A DNA stretch of 64,000 nucleotides. Origin: Polyangiaceae bacterium (GTDB lineage Bacteria; Myxococcota_A; Polyangia; Polyangiales; Polyangiaceae). The DNA lies in assembly GCA_025353725.1 (NCBI GenBank), contig JANXOF010000016.1:62001-126000 (forward strand), given 5' to 3'. Below the pieces are notes generated by a model. It searched no databases and had not been told where the DNA came from. It was given only the letters and a program-made list of their open reading frames with translations. Position numbers and translations under genes: made by a program. How positions within the stretch are numbered: the stretch's first letter is position 1; each line of letters starts with the position of its first letter. This document shows, one piece after another, positions 17,257 to 26,943 of the stretch.

Positions 17257-18450
17257 TTAGACTCGCTCGATGATCATCGCGAGCGCTTCACCGCCGCCGA
17301 TGCATATCGAAGCCATGCCGCGCTTCTTGTTCGCGTGTTGAAGCGCGTGGAGAAGCGTCGTTACGATACGAGCTCCGCTCGCGCCAATCGGATGACCGAG
17401 CGCCACGGCACCGCCGCGGACATTGACCTTTGCTAGGTCAAGTTTCGACAGTTGTGCGCACACCATCGCGACGACACCGAAGGCTTCGTTAATCTCAATG
17501 AGGTCGATGTCATCCACCTTCAGTCCGACCTTCGCGAGCGTCGCGTCCATCGCCTTCGCTGGCGCGGTCGTGAACCACTCGGGCGCTTGGGCTGCGCCGC
17601 CGTACCCCACGACGCGGGCGAGCGGAGTCAGGCCGTGCTTTTTTACCGCGGCCTCGCTGGCGAGCACGAGCGCACTCGCGCCGTCATTGATGGAAGACGC
17701 GTTGGCCGCCGTAATCGTCCCGTCTTTGCCAAACGCCGGACGGAGGGCTGCGAACTTGGAGGGGTCCCCCTTCGCCGGCCCTTCGTCGTCCTTGATCACG
17801 AGCGCATCGCCCTTCCGCTGCGGAACGGCCACGGGCGTAATTTCAGCCATAAAAAGGCCCTCTTTCTGTGCCGCGAGAGCCTTTCGAAAGCTTGCCGTCG
17901 CGTACTCGTCTTGGGCCTCGCGCGAGATTTTGAACTCGGCGGCGGTCTTGTCTCCACACACGCCCATGTGGACGTTCGCGTAGGGGTCCCAAAGGCCGTC
18001 GTGAATCATGCCGTCAACCAACGTGCCGTTCCCCATGCGGTAACCCTGACGCGCTTTGTCGAGGTAGTACGGCACGTTGGACATCGACTCCATGCCGCCC
18101 GCGACCACGACGTCGCGATCGCCCAGCGCAATGGCTTGCGTCGCAAAGACGAGCGCTTGCATGCCCGACCCGCAGACTTTGCTCACGGTTGTAGCCTGCA
18201 CGCTGTCAGGAACTCCTGCGCCTAGCTGAGCCTGCCGCGCAGGCGCTTGACCCATACCCGCGGAGAGCACGTTCCCCATAAAAATCTCGCCGACGAGCTC
18301 CGGGGCCAACTTCGCGCGTTCGAGCGCACCTTTGATCGCCGACGCGCCGAGCTGCGCAGCCGTCAACGACGAAAGCGAGCCGAGGTACGCACCAATGGGG
18401 GTGCGCGTTGCGGAGACGATAAACACGGGGGGGCGAGCACTGGAAGACAT
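17257..18450 (-). CDS. Acetyl-CoA C-acetyltransferase (thiolase)
   Basis: The 397-residue enzyme is a biosynthetic-type thiolase that condenses two acetyl-CoA to acetoacetyl-CoA or runs the reverse. The nucleophilic Cys93 is in VSKVCGSGMQAL, the substrate-binding loop is GGMESMSNVPYY, the catalytic His is in ALGHPIGASGAR, and the second active Cys is in ICIGGGEALA. A strong AAAGGAG site lies seven bases before the ATG. It probably serves acetoacetyl-CoA metabolism or PHB/mevalonate precursor supply. It is followed 118 bases later by the stator/protease operon on the same strand. Confidence 0.95.
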   Translation of the reverse strand: MSSSARPPVFIVSATRTPIGAYLGSLSSLTAAQLGASAIKGALERAKLAPELVGEIFMGNVLSAGMGQAPARQAQLGAGVPDSVQATTVSKVCGSGMQALVFATQAIALGDRDVVVAGGMESMSNVPYYLDKARQGYRMGNGTLVDGMIHDGLWDPYANVHMGVCGDKTAAEFKISREAQDEYATASFRKALAAQKEGLFMAEITPVAVPQRKGDALVIKDDEGPAKGDPSKFAALRPAFGKDGTITAANASSINDGASALVLASEAAVKKHGLTPLARVVGYGGAAQAPEWFTTAPAKAMDATLAKVGLKVDDIDLIEINEAFGVVAMVCAQLSKLDLAKVNVRGGAVALGHPIGASGARIVTTLLHALQHANKKRGMASICIGGGEALAMIIERV

Positions 18451-18511
18451 GGTCTGACTCCTTTAGCGCGCAGGCTTAGCACGCCTTTTGAAACCGCCCT
18501 ATCGTGGGCGA

Positions 18512-19057
18512 ATGCTCGCTCACTCACGCTCTCGCTCGGTCCGCCGGCTTCAGGCAAGGTGTTCGGTCCTGGCCGGTGGGTGTGCGCTCGTTTCAGGTAT
18601 CACCGCAGGGGCGAGCGCATGCGGGCACGAGCCCTCGAGCGGAGCATTATCCGTCGCTGAAGAGGCTTCGAGCGGCGTCGTCTCACCTGGCGAATGCCCG
18701 CTTTTAGTCCCGGCGAACGGAGCCATGTGCGCACTCCCCGAGGGGACCACGTGCGACTTCGGCAGGTGCGGAACACGCGTCGCACGCTGCGCTCACGGGA
18801 CCTGGCAATTCGGTTCGAACAGCGCTCCGGCACCGCCCTGCCCTGCCGACGTTCCGATCCGTGGCAGTTTTTGTCCCCCGTGTTGGCCAACGGAAGCGAC
18901 GTGCTTTTACGGCAACGATGCGTGCCGCGCGCCCGACGCAAGCCCGCTTTTATCAAGGGCCACGTGCCCACAAAGCACGTGGCTTGTCGCGGTTGAAGCT
19001 TGCCGCGACGGGGGAGGCGCAGATGTTCAGCGTGACGGCGAGCCCGACGCAGACTAG
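18512..19057 (+). CDS. Cys-rich secreted or lipoprotein, 181 aa
   Basis: A basic N-terminus, a hydrophobic run and ASAC (Cys37) suggest export as a lipoprotein. The mature part contains about fourteen cysteines in a repeated CP...G..C.LP.GTTC.FG.C pattern ending with CAHGTWQF. This arrangement recurs in myxobacterial secreted Cys-rich proteins of unknown function. It starts 61 bases from the divergent thiolase gene. The ATG at 18512 is preferred over an upstream TTG at 18488. No enzymatic motif is visible. Confidence 0.6.
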   Translation: MLAHSRSRSVRRLQARCSVLAGGCALVSGITAGASACGHEPSSGALSVAEEASSGVVSPGECPLLVPANGAMCALPEGTTCDFGRCGTRVARCAHGTWQFGSNSAPAPPCPADVPIRGSFCPPCWPTEATCFYGNDACRAPDASPLLSRATCPQSTWLVAVEACRDGGGADVQRDGEPDAD

Positions 19058-19073
19058 AGAGCTTCGACTCACC

Positions 19074-19421
19074 ATGGTTGACACGAACAAGCTCACCTCG
19101 TTTCTCGACACCAACAAGCTCAGCGGCAAGCGCCTGCTCGCCGTCTCCCACAAGCTCGAGACGCTGCAGCGCGAAGACCGCGCCATCAAGCTCGCCAAAC
19201 GCCAGGGGAAGAAGGCTCTCGCGGCCGGCACGGCGAAGGAGGGCGACAAATTAGAGGTCACCAAGCCGCGTTCGGGTCGCCCAATCACCCCGCGGGGTCT
19301 CGCGAGCGCTCTCGCGGGCGGTACGCTCAGCGGTCCGGCAAAAAACCGTATCCTCCGCGCCGTCAATGTGATGCTCGAGCAAAAGAAGAAGGACAAGGTC
19401 GAACTCAAGACCCTGTTCTAG
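19074..19421 (+). CDS. Small basic hypothetical protein, 115 aa
   Basis: The protein is highly charged and basic, with repeated TNKL elements near the N-terminus (VDTNKLTSFLDTNKLSGKRLL), a helical Lys/Glu region, and a Lys-rich C-terminus (EQKKKDKVELKTLF). It is probably cytoplasmic and could bind nucleic acid, but no known domain was recognised. It begins 16 bases after the Cys-rich gene. The frame is open further upstream, but ATG 19074 is the only start that avoids deep overlap with that gene. Confidence 0.6.
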   Translation: MVDTNKLTSFLDTNKLSGKRLLAVSHKLETLQREDRAIKLAKRQGKKALAAGTAKEGDKLEVTKPRSGRPITPRGLASALAGGTLSGPAKNRILRAVNVMLEQKKKDKVELKTLF

Positions 19422-20052
19422 ATTCTACGCGAGACGAGCCAAGGTTCTCATTTCTCTCCGATTTTCGTCGAACTCGCGGGGGTCCAATCACCGCGACTTC
19501 GACTCGGCCCGTGCCGGCTGGGTCCCGCTCGAGTGACTTCAAGAGACCGCGTCAACCGCGCCATGGTCGCCCGGGTGTGGTCGCGTAGCGAAAATCGGTC
19601 TTGTTCACGTCCCTCTGAAGGCACGGTGGAGAAACGTCGTTTCGCGCAAACGCGAGCAGCTGCGTTGTCGTACGAGCTTACCGCATTGAGCACGCAAATT
19701 AGCGGCGTACGGCTTTGCGTGAGCGAGACAAGGCGTAGAATATGGCGGATACCTGTCGAGGTCCCATTCCCATGCATCGGCGCCACGCGTCATAGACGCA
19801 TGACGTGACTTTTAAGCTCGAAGGGGCGGAACCTGCCGCCTAACTCGACGGGACGGGTAGCCGGATCGGATTAAGAAGTTGAGAGCCCAACGTGAGCTCG
19901 GGAGAGCTAGCCGCGATGGGAGCGTCGCACGACAAACTCCCGCGCGTCAAAATAGACCACCGCCACTATCACTGCAAACGCGACGAGAGCCATTCGCGTA
20001 ATGGTGACCGGTAAAGGCTCCAGTGGTCTAGTTCTCGGCTTCCTTTTTGGTA
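19422..20052. other. 631-base convergent intergenic region
   Basis: This is the gap between the converging ends of the small basic protein gene and the PilZ gene. No RNA gene, transposon or known domain was recognised in either strand. A six-base inverted repeat (CGTCAT, six-base spacer, ATGACG) lies at 19788-19805. A 28-residue minus-strand frame (19993-19907) would encode a single hydrophobic helix, MALVAFAVIVAVVYF, followed by a basic tail. It lacks a ribosome-binding site and is unproven. Confidence 0.4.
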
Positions 20053-21717
20053 TTAGTGAGTCTTCTTCTTCTTGTGCGGTTTCGCGTGGGCTTCGGGCGC
20101 CTTATCACCGGCGTGACCCGCCTTTGCGAGGTGCATCTCGAGCGTGTCGCCGTGCGCCTTTACTTGGTAGTTAGGCACGCCGTCTTTGAACGTTACGGTG
20201 AGTTCTGCTCCGTTCGGTTCATTGGCAATCGCGATCGTCTTGATACGCAAGTCCTTCGCCGCGAGCGAGGCTGCGGCATCGAGTGACTTGCGGCCTGGAA
20301 TGACAACCGTGAAGCCCGACGGCTGCGAGGCGCCCTCGATGCGCCCAACGACGCCGTCCATCTTGATCTTGACCACATTACCGTGGGTCACTGAACCGTT
20401 GCCAAACGGTGTGACGTGACCTCCGGCCGCCCCCGTGGGCGGGTTTGTAAATGAATCGGTAACGGCTGCGGGAGCCGCGACGACAGGAGGCGGAGGCGCG
20501 ACCGCGACCGGAGCGGGTATTTCGACGGGAGCCTCGACAGGCGCGACCGCCACGACAGGCGCAGGCGCTGGTTTTCGCATCAAAACCAAGCCGAAAATCG
20601 CGGCCACACCGATAGCTCCACCTACGGCCATGCGTTTTTTCGTCACCGCGAGCTTCGGCGTGGCGAGCAGATCATCGTTGGCCGTCGGCTCATCGATCTC
20701 ACCGCGAACAACCTTCCGACCAGCCGTGTGCAGTCCCCCGCCCGGGGCTGGGGCCGTCGTTCGGCGAACGGGCGTCTCTATGTCGGCCCCCGCGACGTTG
20801 CGTTTCGCGCTGGCACGCGCGGCAAGAAGTGCGACCGTGGTCTGCGCGCGCTTCGCCCACGTGAGCAGCGCCGGCGTTACCTTCGCCGCGTTACGCGCGA
20901 AGGCACTTTTAAGGTCGTGCGCCTCATTGCCGTGAGCCGACGCCGACGCGAGGTCTTCGGCGTGAACGTCGACCGCCATCTCGTCATGAGAATCATTTTC
21001 GGGCGCTCCGTCCGCCTCGTCGCCCATCGCGCACGGCACGAGCGAGCCGCCATCGACCGAGTTCGCGTTGTCGGACGCATGAGTCATGGAAGCGACGTCG
21101 GCGGTGTGGGCGGCTTCGTCGTCGTAACGAAGGGTCACGACAAGCTGAGGAATGCGCGTGTCACGCTGCACTTCGACCTCGACGCGATCAATCAACGCGG
21201 GGCGCTTGCTGCCGGTCGTGGCGTCCTCGAGGTCGAGCTGTTTGCCGACCTGGAGGAACCCGAGCTCACTGAAGGCGGTCACGCTCGACCCGTTCACGCC
21301 TTTGACGCGCGCGCGCATCGGCGACGCGAGCCCGTCGATGTGCAACCGGACCTTACGGCCCTGCGGCGGGTGAATCGCCATGCCATCTTCGACCATGCCG
21401 ATCATGCGCTGAAGGGCGGTCGCGCTCGTTGCATCGAGGTTCGTGAAGCGAATGCCGAACTCCCCTCCCTCGCCCATGTCGTCACGCCACAGCACCTCGC
21501 CGGCGGCGACGACGACCAAGCCTTGGCCGGCGTCGAACCGGCAGGTCACGGGTTGCCCTATTTCGGGCAAGTACGCGGTTCGAAGGTGCATGCCTTCTTC
21601 CGACAAATTGACGGCTTGCGCCTCGAACGACGGGCCGAGCGCGCCGCCGATCTCGACCATGCCATCGAACGGGATCCGGGATGCGTCGGACACGCGGCGA
21701 TCGCTTGCAGTGCTCAT
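20053..21717 (-). CDS. PilZ-domain transmembrane protein with C-terminal AMIN-like domain
   Basis: ATG 21717 follows an AAGGAG site. Residues about 10-110 form a PilZ domain with NLSEEGMHL matching the (D/N)xSxxG c-di-GMP motif. The RxxxR motif is not clearly kept. A second, degenerate PilZ-like domain spans about 115-215. A long acidic/Ala linker leads to one membrane helix near residues 370-395 (GGAIGVAAIFGLVLM), then a Pro/Val-rich spacer and a C-terminal beta-rich AMIN-like domain (VVKIKMDGVVGRIEG). The tail is Lys/His-rich. The layout suggests c-di-GMP-type sensing in the cytoplasm coupled to peptidoglycan or pilus-associated structures in the periplasm. The AMIN call is tentative. Confidence 0.7.
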   Translation of the reverse strand: MSTASDRRVSDASRIPFDGMVEIGGALGPSFEAQAVNLSEEGMHLRTAYLPEIGQPVTCRFDAGQGLVVVAAGEVLWRDDMGEGGEFGIRFTNLDATSATALQRMIGMVEDGMAIHPPQGRKVRLHIDGLASPMRARVKGVNGSSVTAFSELGFLQVGKQLDLEDATTGSKRPALIDRVEVEVQRDTRIPQLVVTLRYDDEAAHTADVASMTHASDNANSVDGGSLVPCAMGDEADGAPENDSHDEMAVDVHAEDLASASAHGNEAHDLKSAFARNAAKVTPALLTWAKRAQTTVALLAARASAKRNVAGADIETPVRRTTAPAPGGGLHTAGRKVVRGEIDEPTANDDLLATPKLAVTKKRMAVGGAIGVAAIFGLVLMRKPAPAPVVAVAPVEAPVEIPAPVAVAPPPPVVAAPAAVTDSFTNPPTGAAGGHVTPFGNGSVTHGNVVKIKMDGVVGRIEGASQPSGFTVVIPGRKSLDAAASLAAKDLRIKTIAIANEPNGAELTVTFKDGVPNYQVKAHGDTLEMHLAKAGHAGDKAPEAHAKPHKKKKTH

Positions 21718-21900
21718 GAGAGTCTCCTTCGACTGGTCCTTGGTCCTAAGGAGAATCGAGGCAAGGGGCCAAGTTTTTGCCGCGCGCACGACCCGTCGTG
21801 CGCCACGCGACCGTCGAAAGTCGCCGAAGTCGCCGAAGTCGCTCAAGGCGGAGGCGTCGTCGGTAGCCTTGCCGTTTTCGCAGCCTACTGCTTAATCCAT

Positions 21901-22161
21901 AAGTTCGACCTTGGCGTTCGCGTCGTGGTGGCGCCGGGGTTGGCGGGACACGGCACCTGGGGATTCGGGACCCCGGCACCTTTCCAACCGATACCGTGGG
22001 GTACAGTGGGCACCGGATTTGGCGGTGGCTTCGAGCTTGAAGCCAACCTCTTCGAAGCCGGACAAGGCACTGTCACGGCCAACGTCGTTCCTTTTGTTAT
22101 CGCGGGCTTCCAGACCAGCGCCTTCGCGATTCCGATCGGCATGGCCTATCGGTTTCAGTAA
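21901..22161 (+). pseudogene. 3' fragment of an outer-membrane beta-barrel gene
   Basis: In the gap between two minus-strand genes the plus strand reads KFDLGVRVVVAPGLAGHG through a Gly/Phe-rich segment to IPIGMAYRF and a stop at 22161. Alternating hydrophobic residues and the terminal YRF-type strand resemble the last strands of an outer-membrane beta-barrel. No ribosome-binding site, start codon or signal peptide precedes it, and the 5' part is replaced by the antisense of the PilZ gene. It is probably a leftover of a deleted gene. Confidence 0.4.
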
Positions 22162-22192
22162 AGCTCAAGGAACCCTCGCTATGAGCACAGGG

Positions 22193-23806
22193 TCAAAGAG
22201 GTATATTTGAGTGTTTCTTCGGCGGATTCGTGTCGCGCTTGTCTTTGAGCATTTCGAGCGCGCGGTGTAGGCGACTACGGAGCGTTCGAGGATAAATCAC
22301 CTCGTCGATAAAACCGAGTTCGGCGGCCTTGTACGGGTTCGCGAATCGCTCACGGTAGTCGGCAATGAAGGCGGCCCGCGCGGCGACGGGGTCGGCGGCT
22401 TTGGCAATTTCGTTGCGATGCACGATATTCACGGCGCCATCTGGCCCCATTACGGCAATCTCAGCCGTCGGGAAGGCAAGATTGTAATCCGCACGGATAT
22501 GCTTTGAAGCCATCACGTCGTAGGCGCCGCCGTAGGCCTTGCGCAGAATCACGGTCACCTTCGGGACCGTCGCCTCAGCGAAAGCGAACAAGAGCTTTGC
22601 GCCGTGGGTAATAATGCCGCCGTATTCTTGGTCCGTCCCGGGCAAGAACCCTGGCACGTCGACAAACGTAACGAGTGGCAGATTAAAGCAATCGCAGAAG
22701 CGCACGAAGCGCGCGGCTTTCTTCGAGGCGTCGATATCGAGCACGCCCGCTAAGACTTGAGGCTGGTTCGCAACCACGCCGACGGCCCGGCCCCCAATGC
22801 GCGCGAAACCAATCACAATATTGGCCGCAAAGAGCTCGGCTATCTCAAACAAGTGAGCGTCGTCGACCACAGCTCGGATGACGTCTTTCACGTCGTACGG
22901 CTTGTTCGACTCGAGCGGAATCATCGTATCGAGCTCTGGCACATCGCGAAGCGGCGGGTCTTCCGTCGGCTTGAACGGCGGGTCTTCGTGGTTGTTCGAA
23001 GGCATGAACGACAACATCTCGCGAATCTGCGCGATGCTCGTCTTGTCGTCGGGCGCCGTTAGGTGGCATACGCCGCTCTTCGAAGCGTGCGCGGTCGCGC
23101 CGCCGAGGTCCTCCTTCGTCACCTCTTCATGAGTCACCGCCTTGATGACCTCGGGGCCGGTAATGAACATGTAGCTCGTGCCTTCGACCATCAAGATAAA
23201 GTCGGTAATCGAAGGCGAGTAAACCGCGCCGCCCGCACACGGTCCCATGATGGCGCTAATCTGAGGAACCACCCCACTCGCAAGCGTGTTGCGAAGGAAG
23301 ATGTCCGCGTATCCGGCCAGAGACTCAACGCCCTCTTGAATCCGAGCTCCGCCCGAGTCGTTGAGCCCAATGACCGGCGCGCCGACCTTCATCGCGAGGT
23401 CCATCACTTTGCAAATCTTTTGCGAATACGCGCCGGAGAGTGAACCCCCGAAAACGGTAAAGTCTTGCGCGAAGACAAAGATCTTCCGACCGTCGACGAG
23501 ACCAAAGCCCGTGATGACTCCGTCGCCGAGCACTTTTTGCTGGTCCATTCCGAACTCGGTGCACCGGTGCGTGACGAACCGGTCCATCTCGACAAAGGAC
23601 CCAGGGTCGAGAAGCAAGTCGATACGTTCGCGCGCCGTCAGTTTGCCCGACTCGTGCTGCTTTTTAATGCGATCCAGGCCGCCTCCGAGCAGCGCCTGGG
23701 CGTTCAAATCGTCGAGACGCTGCATGTGGGCTTCCGGACGCGTGCTCGAAAGCGACGCGGCGGGAGTGGCGACAGACCCTGGTGGCACGAGGCGGGGAGC
23801 AGACAT
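22193..23806 (-). CDS. Acyl-CoA carboxylase carboxyltransferase (beta) subunit, PccB-like
   Basis: The 537-residue protein is the carboxyltransferase subunit of a biotin-dependent acyl-CoA carboxylase. It has [37 protein letters not shown], the acyl-CoA-binding loop [26 protein letters not shown], and the second crotonase-like domain with [25 protein letters not shown] and [11 protein letters not shown]. Length and motifs fit propionyl-CoA carboxylase / methylmalonyl-CoA decarboxylase alpha. It would transfer carboxyl from carboxybiotin to propionyl-CoA or a similar acyl-CoA. The biotin-carrying alpha subunit is not adjacent. About the first 27 residues are extra relative to the family, so a start at the internal Met28 is possible. 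Confidence 0.9.
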   Translation of the reverse strand: MSAPRLVPPGSVATPAASLSSTRPEAHMQRLDDLNAQALLGGGLDRIKKQHESGKLTARERIDLLLDPGSFVEMDRFVTHRCTEFGMDQQKVLGDGVITGFGLVDGRKIFVFAQDFTVFGGSLSGAYSQKICKVMDLAMKVGAPVIGLNDSGGARIQEGVESLAGYADIFLRNTLASGVVPQISAIMGPCAGGAVYSPSITDFILMVEGTSYMFITGPEVIKAVTHEEVTKEDLGGATAHASKSGVCHLTAPDDKTSIAQIREMLSFMPSNNHEDPPFKPTEDPPLRDVPELDTMIPLESNKPYDVKDVIRAVVDDAHLFEIAELFAANIVIGFARIGGRAVGVVANQPQVLAGVLDIDASKKAARFVRFCDCFNLPLVTFVDVPGFLPGTDQEYGGIITHGAKLLFAFAEATVPKVTVILRKAYGGAYDVMASKHIRADYNLAFPTAEIAVMGPDGAVNIVHRNEIAKAADPVAARAAFIADYRERFANPYKAAELGFIDEVIYPRTLRSRLHRALEMLKDKRDTNPPKKHSNIPL

Positions 23807-23956
23807 CGCAGGCGTTATAGGCTTCTTCTGACCGCTCTGTCATCCGATCGAGAAGACCTGTCGGCGGTCTCACGAAGGTCGCCTCGGCCGAGCCATCCAA
23901 GCCTGCTCGCGCTTCGCTGGCTTCTCGACGGTCGCCCTTCTATCCTCCGTGTGCGG

Positions 23957-25603
23957 ATGAACTCCTCGACCCTGCCCAGTCCGTATCCTGCGCCCGGAGA
24001 AATCATCGGCGACTCCTGGCAGGTGGAGAAAATCCTCGGAGAGGGCGGTATGGGCGCCGTGGCGCGCGCGTGGGATTTGATTCTGCACACGCCCGTGGCC
24101 ATCAAATTCATGAACCCGCAATACTTGTCGTTCCCAGGAGCGGAAGAGCGGTTCATCAACGAAGGAAAGGCCTCCGCGCTCATCAAGAGCGACCACGTCG
24201 TGCCCGTCATGAAGGCAGGCAAGACAAGCACTGGGACGCCTTACCTGGTCATGGAGTGCCTCGAGGGCGCCGACCTTTCTCAGGTTCTCTCGCGAGACGG
24301 ACACCCCGGGCTGCCACTCGAAAGGGCGGTCCACTTTGTCCTTCAAGTGCTTCGCGCGCTGCAGGCGGCACACGCGATTGGCATCGTGCATCGGGACATG
24401 AAGCCGTCGAATTGCTTTGCCGTAACGAAGGATGGCGAAGAAGACTTCGTAAAAATCCTCGACTTCGGAATCAGCAAAATTCAACAACCAGGCAGCGTTT
24501 CGCTGACGCAAACGAACTCGGCGCTGGGTACGCCTCTCTACATGTCGCCCGAGCAAGCGAGAAGCCCGCGCGACGTCGACGCGCGGTCGGACCTCTATTC
24601 CGTTGGCGTGATTCTCTACGAACTTCTCACCGGACAAACACCCTTCGCTTCGGAGACCGGCGAGTTCACAGAGATCCTTTTCAAGTTGTTCACGGCCGAG
24701 CCGCCGCCCATCCAAACCGTGCGGCCCGACCTGCCTGATACACTGGCTACGGCCGTTCACACGGCACTCGCACGCGAAGTCAGCGAGCGTTTTGCAAGCG
24801 CGCTCGAGATGGCCGAATCGCTAGCGCCATTCGCCCGCGAGCGTTCACAAAACGTTCTGACCCGCATGCGTGCGTTCAAAGCGCCACGCCGGGCTTCGGT
24901 CGCCGCTCCCGCAGACCTCCCGCAATCGATGGTGGCGTTTTCGAAGCTCCAACAGGGGTCGCAAACCGACGCGATGGCCGGCCGGCCGGCGGTGCCCGAC
25001 CCAAAGCTCGTTGAGACGCAGGCCGACCTGACGGCGCAACCGACCGCAACGGTCCCGAAGCAGCTCGAGACGCTCGCCCTGTCCGGAGCACCCGGCGCGG
25101 GAGTCGGGATTTTACCGCCGCGGCTCGTCGACGCTCGCGCGCTCGTCGATTCTCCCGTGGCCACCAAGAGCGCCGGGTCCGGATCCCCCAACGGTCCGCT
25201 GGGCGGTGTGCCGCTCGAGCATCGAAGCCATAGCAGTCTCCCTGGCGCGCGCTCCCCCCTCGTTTTTGCGTTACCGATTATCACGGTGGTGGCTATGGGC
25301 GTCGCCGCTTTCACGTTTACACGAGGCCCAGCCAAGCCCCTACATAACGCCACCTCCACAGGGGACGCCGTGACATCCACGGGTACCGCCACGTCCTTCG
25401 CACAGCCCGCCGCGTCAGCTCTCGCTTCGACACACACCGGCATCAACATCGCCGCACCTATCGCGCCCGTGATCGCTGCATCCTCGAGTGTCTTGTCGAT
25501 TCCGAACGTAAGCAGTGCACCGATTCATGGACCCACGCCGCCGCCTCGAGTCCCCTCGCACGGCCTTAGTCCTAACGTCCTTGATACGACCATCCACCAG
25601 TGA
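23957..25603 (+). CDS. Serine/threonine protein kinase with C-terminal membrane anchor
   Basis: Residues about 20-300 form a complete Hanks-type kinase: glycine loop GEGGMG (28-33), catalytic Lys50 in VAIKFM, HRDMKPSN (145-152), DFG (169-171), SPEQ activation-segment end and DLYSVGVILYELLTG. A Pro/Ala-rich linker of about 130 residues precedes a membrane helix near 440-460 (VFALPIITVVAMGVAAFTF) and a Ser/Thr/Ala-rich external tail without a recognised sensor domain. It would phosphorylate proteins at the inner membrane. The stop overlaps the PEGA-protein start as GTGA, so the two are coupled. An in-frame GTG lies two codons upstream. Confidence 0.92.
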   Translation: MNSSTLPSPYPAPGEIIGDSWQVEKILGEGGMGAVARAWDLILHTPVAIKFMNPQYLSFPGAEERFINEGKASALIKSDHVVPVMKAGKTSTGTPYLVMECLEGADLSQVLSRDGHPGLPLERAVHFVLQVLRALQAAHAIGIVHRDMKPSNCFAVTKDGEEDFVKILDFGISKIQQPGSVSLTQTNSALGTPLYMSPEQARSPRDVDARSDLYSVGVILYELLTGQTPFASETGEFTEILFKLFTAEPPPIQTVRPDLPDTLATAVHTALAREVSERFASALEMAESLAPFARERSQNVLTRMRAFKAPRRASVAAPADLPQSMVAFSKLQQGSQTDAMAGRPAVPDPKLVETQADLTAQPTATVPKQLETLALSGAPGAGVGILPPRLVDARALVDSPVATKSAGSGSPNGPLGGVPLEHRSHSSLPGARSPLVFALPIITVVAMGVAAFTFTRGPAKPLHNATSTGDAVTSTGTATSFAQPAASALASTHTGINIAAPIAPVIAASSSVLSIPNVSSAPIHGPTPPPRVPSHGLSPNVLDTTIHQ

Positions 25604-26880
25604 AGTTCGCCGACACGAAGCCAAGCCGCGAAAGAACCAACGTGACAACGAACACAGCATGTACTTCACAGTCGCGGCTCGCCTCCTACTCGTCGCGAGG
25701 CCTCGCGCTTCTTGTCGTTTCGGCGGTTGTTGCGCCGTCACTGCTTTTGGCGACTGAAACGCAAGCGACAGCGCAACCCGCGAAGCGGAAGACGCTTCGC
25801 GAGCAATTGCCGGCTGATGCTCAAAAACATTGGGATACCGCACTTGCCCTCTATCAGCGAAGCCAATGGGACGGCGCCCGCACAAGCTTCAACGCAGCGT
25901 ACGAAGCGTCGAAGAATCCTCGGGTTCTCTTCAACGTCGCGGTTTGCGAGAAGAACTTGGGGCGCTACGCGCGGGCCATCGACGTCTTTAAGCGGCAACT
26001 CAGCGACGGCAAAGGCCAGCTCGAGGCAAGCGAGGAGGCCGACGTAAAGGCGCAGATCCAAGGACTTGAGCAGTTCGTTTCCCAACTGACGATCGAGGTC
26101 AACGAGGTAGGCGCCGACATCTATGTCGACGAAACCAAGGTCGGTGTATCCCCGCTAGCATCGCCTATCAGCGTGCAGCTCGGCGAGCGTCACGTGCGCG
26201 CAACCAAGCCTGGCTTCGCCGACGCACGCGAAGCCCTCGAGCTGAAGGGCGGCGCGAGCGGGCGCGTCTCGCTCAAGATGTCACCGATGACCAAGACCTC
26301 ACTCGTGAGCGTCTCTGTCGTCGGTCCCACCAACGCTGTCATAAAGATCGACGGGAAAGAGGTCGGTCCAGCACCCTACAGGGGCCAGGTCGCGGTCTCT
26401 AGCGAAACGCACCAGTTCTCTGCCGAAGCCCCCGGGTATGTCTCTGCCACCCAAAGCGCGATCATCCGCGAAAACGAAGGATTAAACCTTACGTTGCAAC
26501 TTTCCGAAGAGCAGCAAAAGGGGAAGCTCATCGTAGGTACGCGTCCGGAAGGCGCAATCATCGAAATCGACGGCAGTCCTGTGGGTGCATCGCGTTGGGA
26601 GGGCGCCCTGAGCGTCGGGACTCATCAAGTCGTAGTCAAAAAGCAGGGCTACTACGCCTGGAGCTATGACGTCGAGGTTCCAAAAGGTGGCGCGCGAACC
26701 GTGAGCGCCGCGCTGAGCGAAGACCGCAACACGGGCTTCGTTCCATGGCTCATCGGGACGGTGGTGGTCGTTGGCGCGAGCGCCGCCGCGATCTACTTCG
26801 TCACCCGACCGAAAGACGAGGAGCCCGTGAAAGGTACGCTTCCGCCGTTCACCGTCGGCACGCCCTCCATGCGCTTCTAG
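25600..26880 (+). CDS. TPR/PEGA-repeat membrane protein
   Basis: GTG 25600 overlaps the kinase stop. A hydrophobic signal/anchor at about 34-58 (GLALLVVSAVVAPSLLLA) is followed by a TPR-like helical segment (about 70-160, ALALYQRSQWDGARTSFNAAYE) and three PEGA-type beta modules, each ending with a GxHxVxxxxxGY-like element (for example LGERHVRATKPGFADA and VGTHQVVVKKQGYYAW). A membrane helix near 380-400 (FVPWLIGTVVVVGASAAAIYF) and a short tail close the protein. PEGA modules are extracytoplasmic beta-sandwiches common in Myxococcota envelope proteins. Coupling to the kinase suggests it is the kinase's partner, sensor or substrate. Confidence 0.85.
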   Translation: MKFADTKPSRERTNVTTNTACTSQSRLASYSSRGLALLVVSAVVAPSLLLATETQATAQPAKRKTLREQLPADAQKHWDTALALYQRSQWDGARTSFNAAYEASKNPRVLFNVAVCEKNLGRYARAIDVFKRQLSDGKGQLEASEEADVKAQIQGLEQFVSQLTIEVNEVGADIYVDETKVGVSPLASPISVQLGERHVRATKPGFADAREALELKGGASGRVSLKMSPMTKTSLVSVSVVGPTNAVIKIDGKEVGPAPYRGQVAVSSETHQFSAEAPGYVSATQSAIIRENEGLNLTLQLSEEQQKGKLIVGTRPEGAIIEIDGSPVGASRWEGALSVGTHQVVVKKQGYYAWSYDVEVPKGGARTVSAALSEDRNTGFVPWLIGTVVVVGASAAAIYFVTRPKDEEPVKGTLPPFTVGTPSMRF

Positions 26881-26943
26881 CTATTGCATATTACATACAA
26901 CACAGCCGTTTGCGAACGCGGCTTTGCCTCGAAGGAATGACTT

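Noticed and set aside
19448-19808. Open frames on both strands between the small basic protein and PilZ genes
   Set aside because: They have no ribosome-binding sites, no recognisable domain and Arg-rich composition typical of chance frames.
20728-21846. Long plus-strand reading frame antisense to the PilZ gene
   Set aside because: It is Arg/His-rich with no domain, while the minus strand has a good ribosome-binding site and recognisable PilZ and membrane segments. Only its last part, beyond the PilZ gene, looks protein-like.
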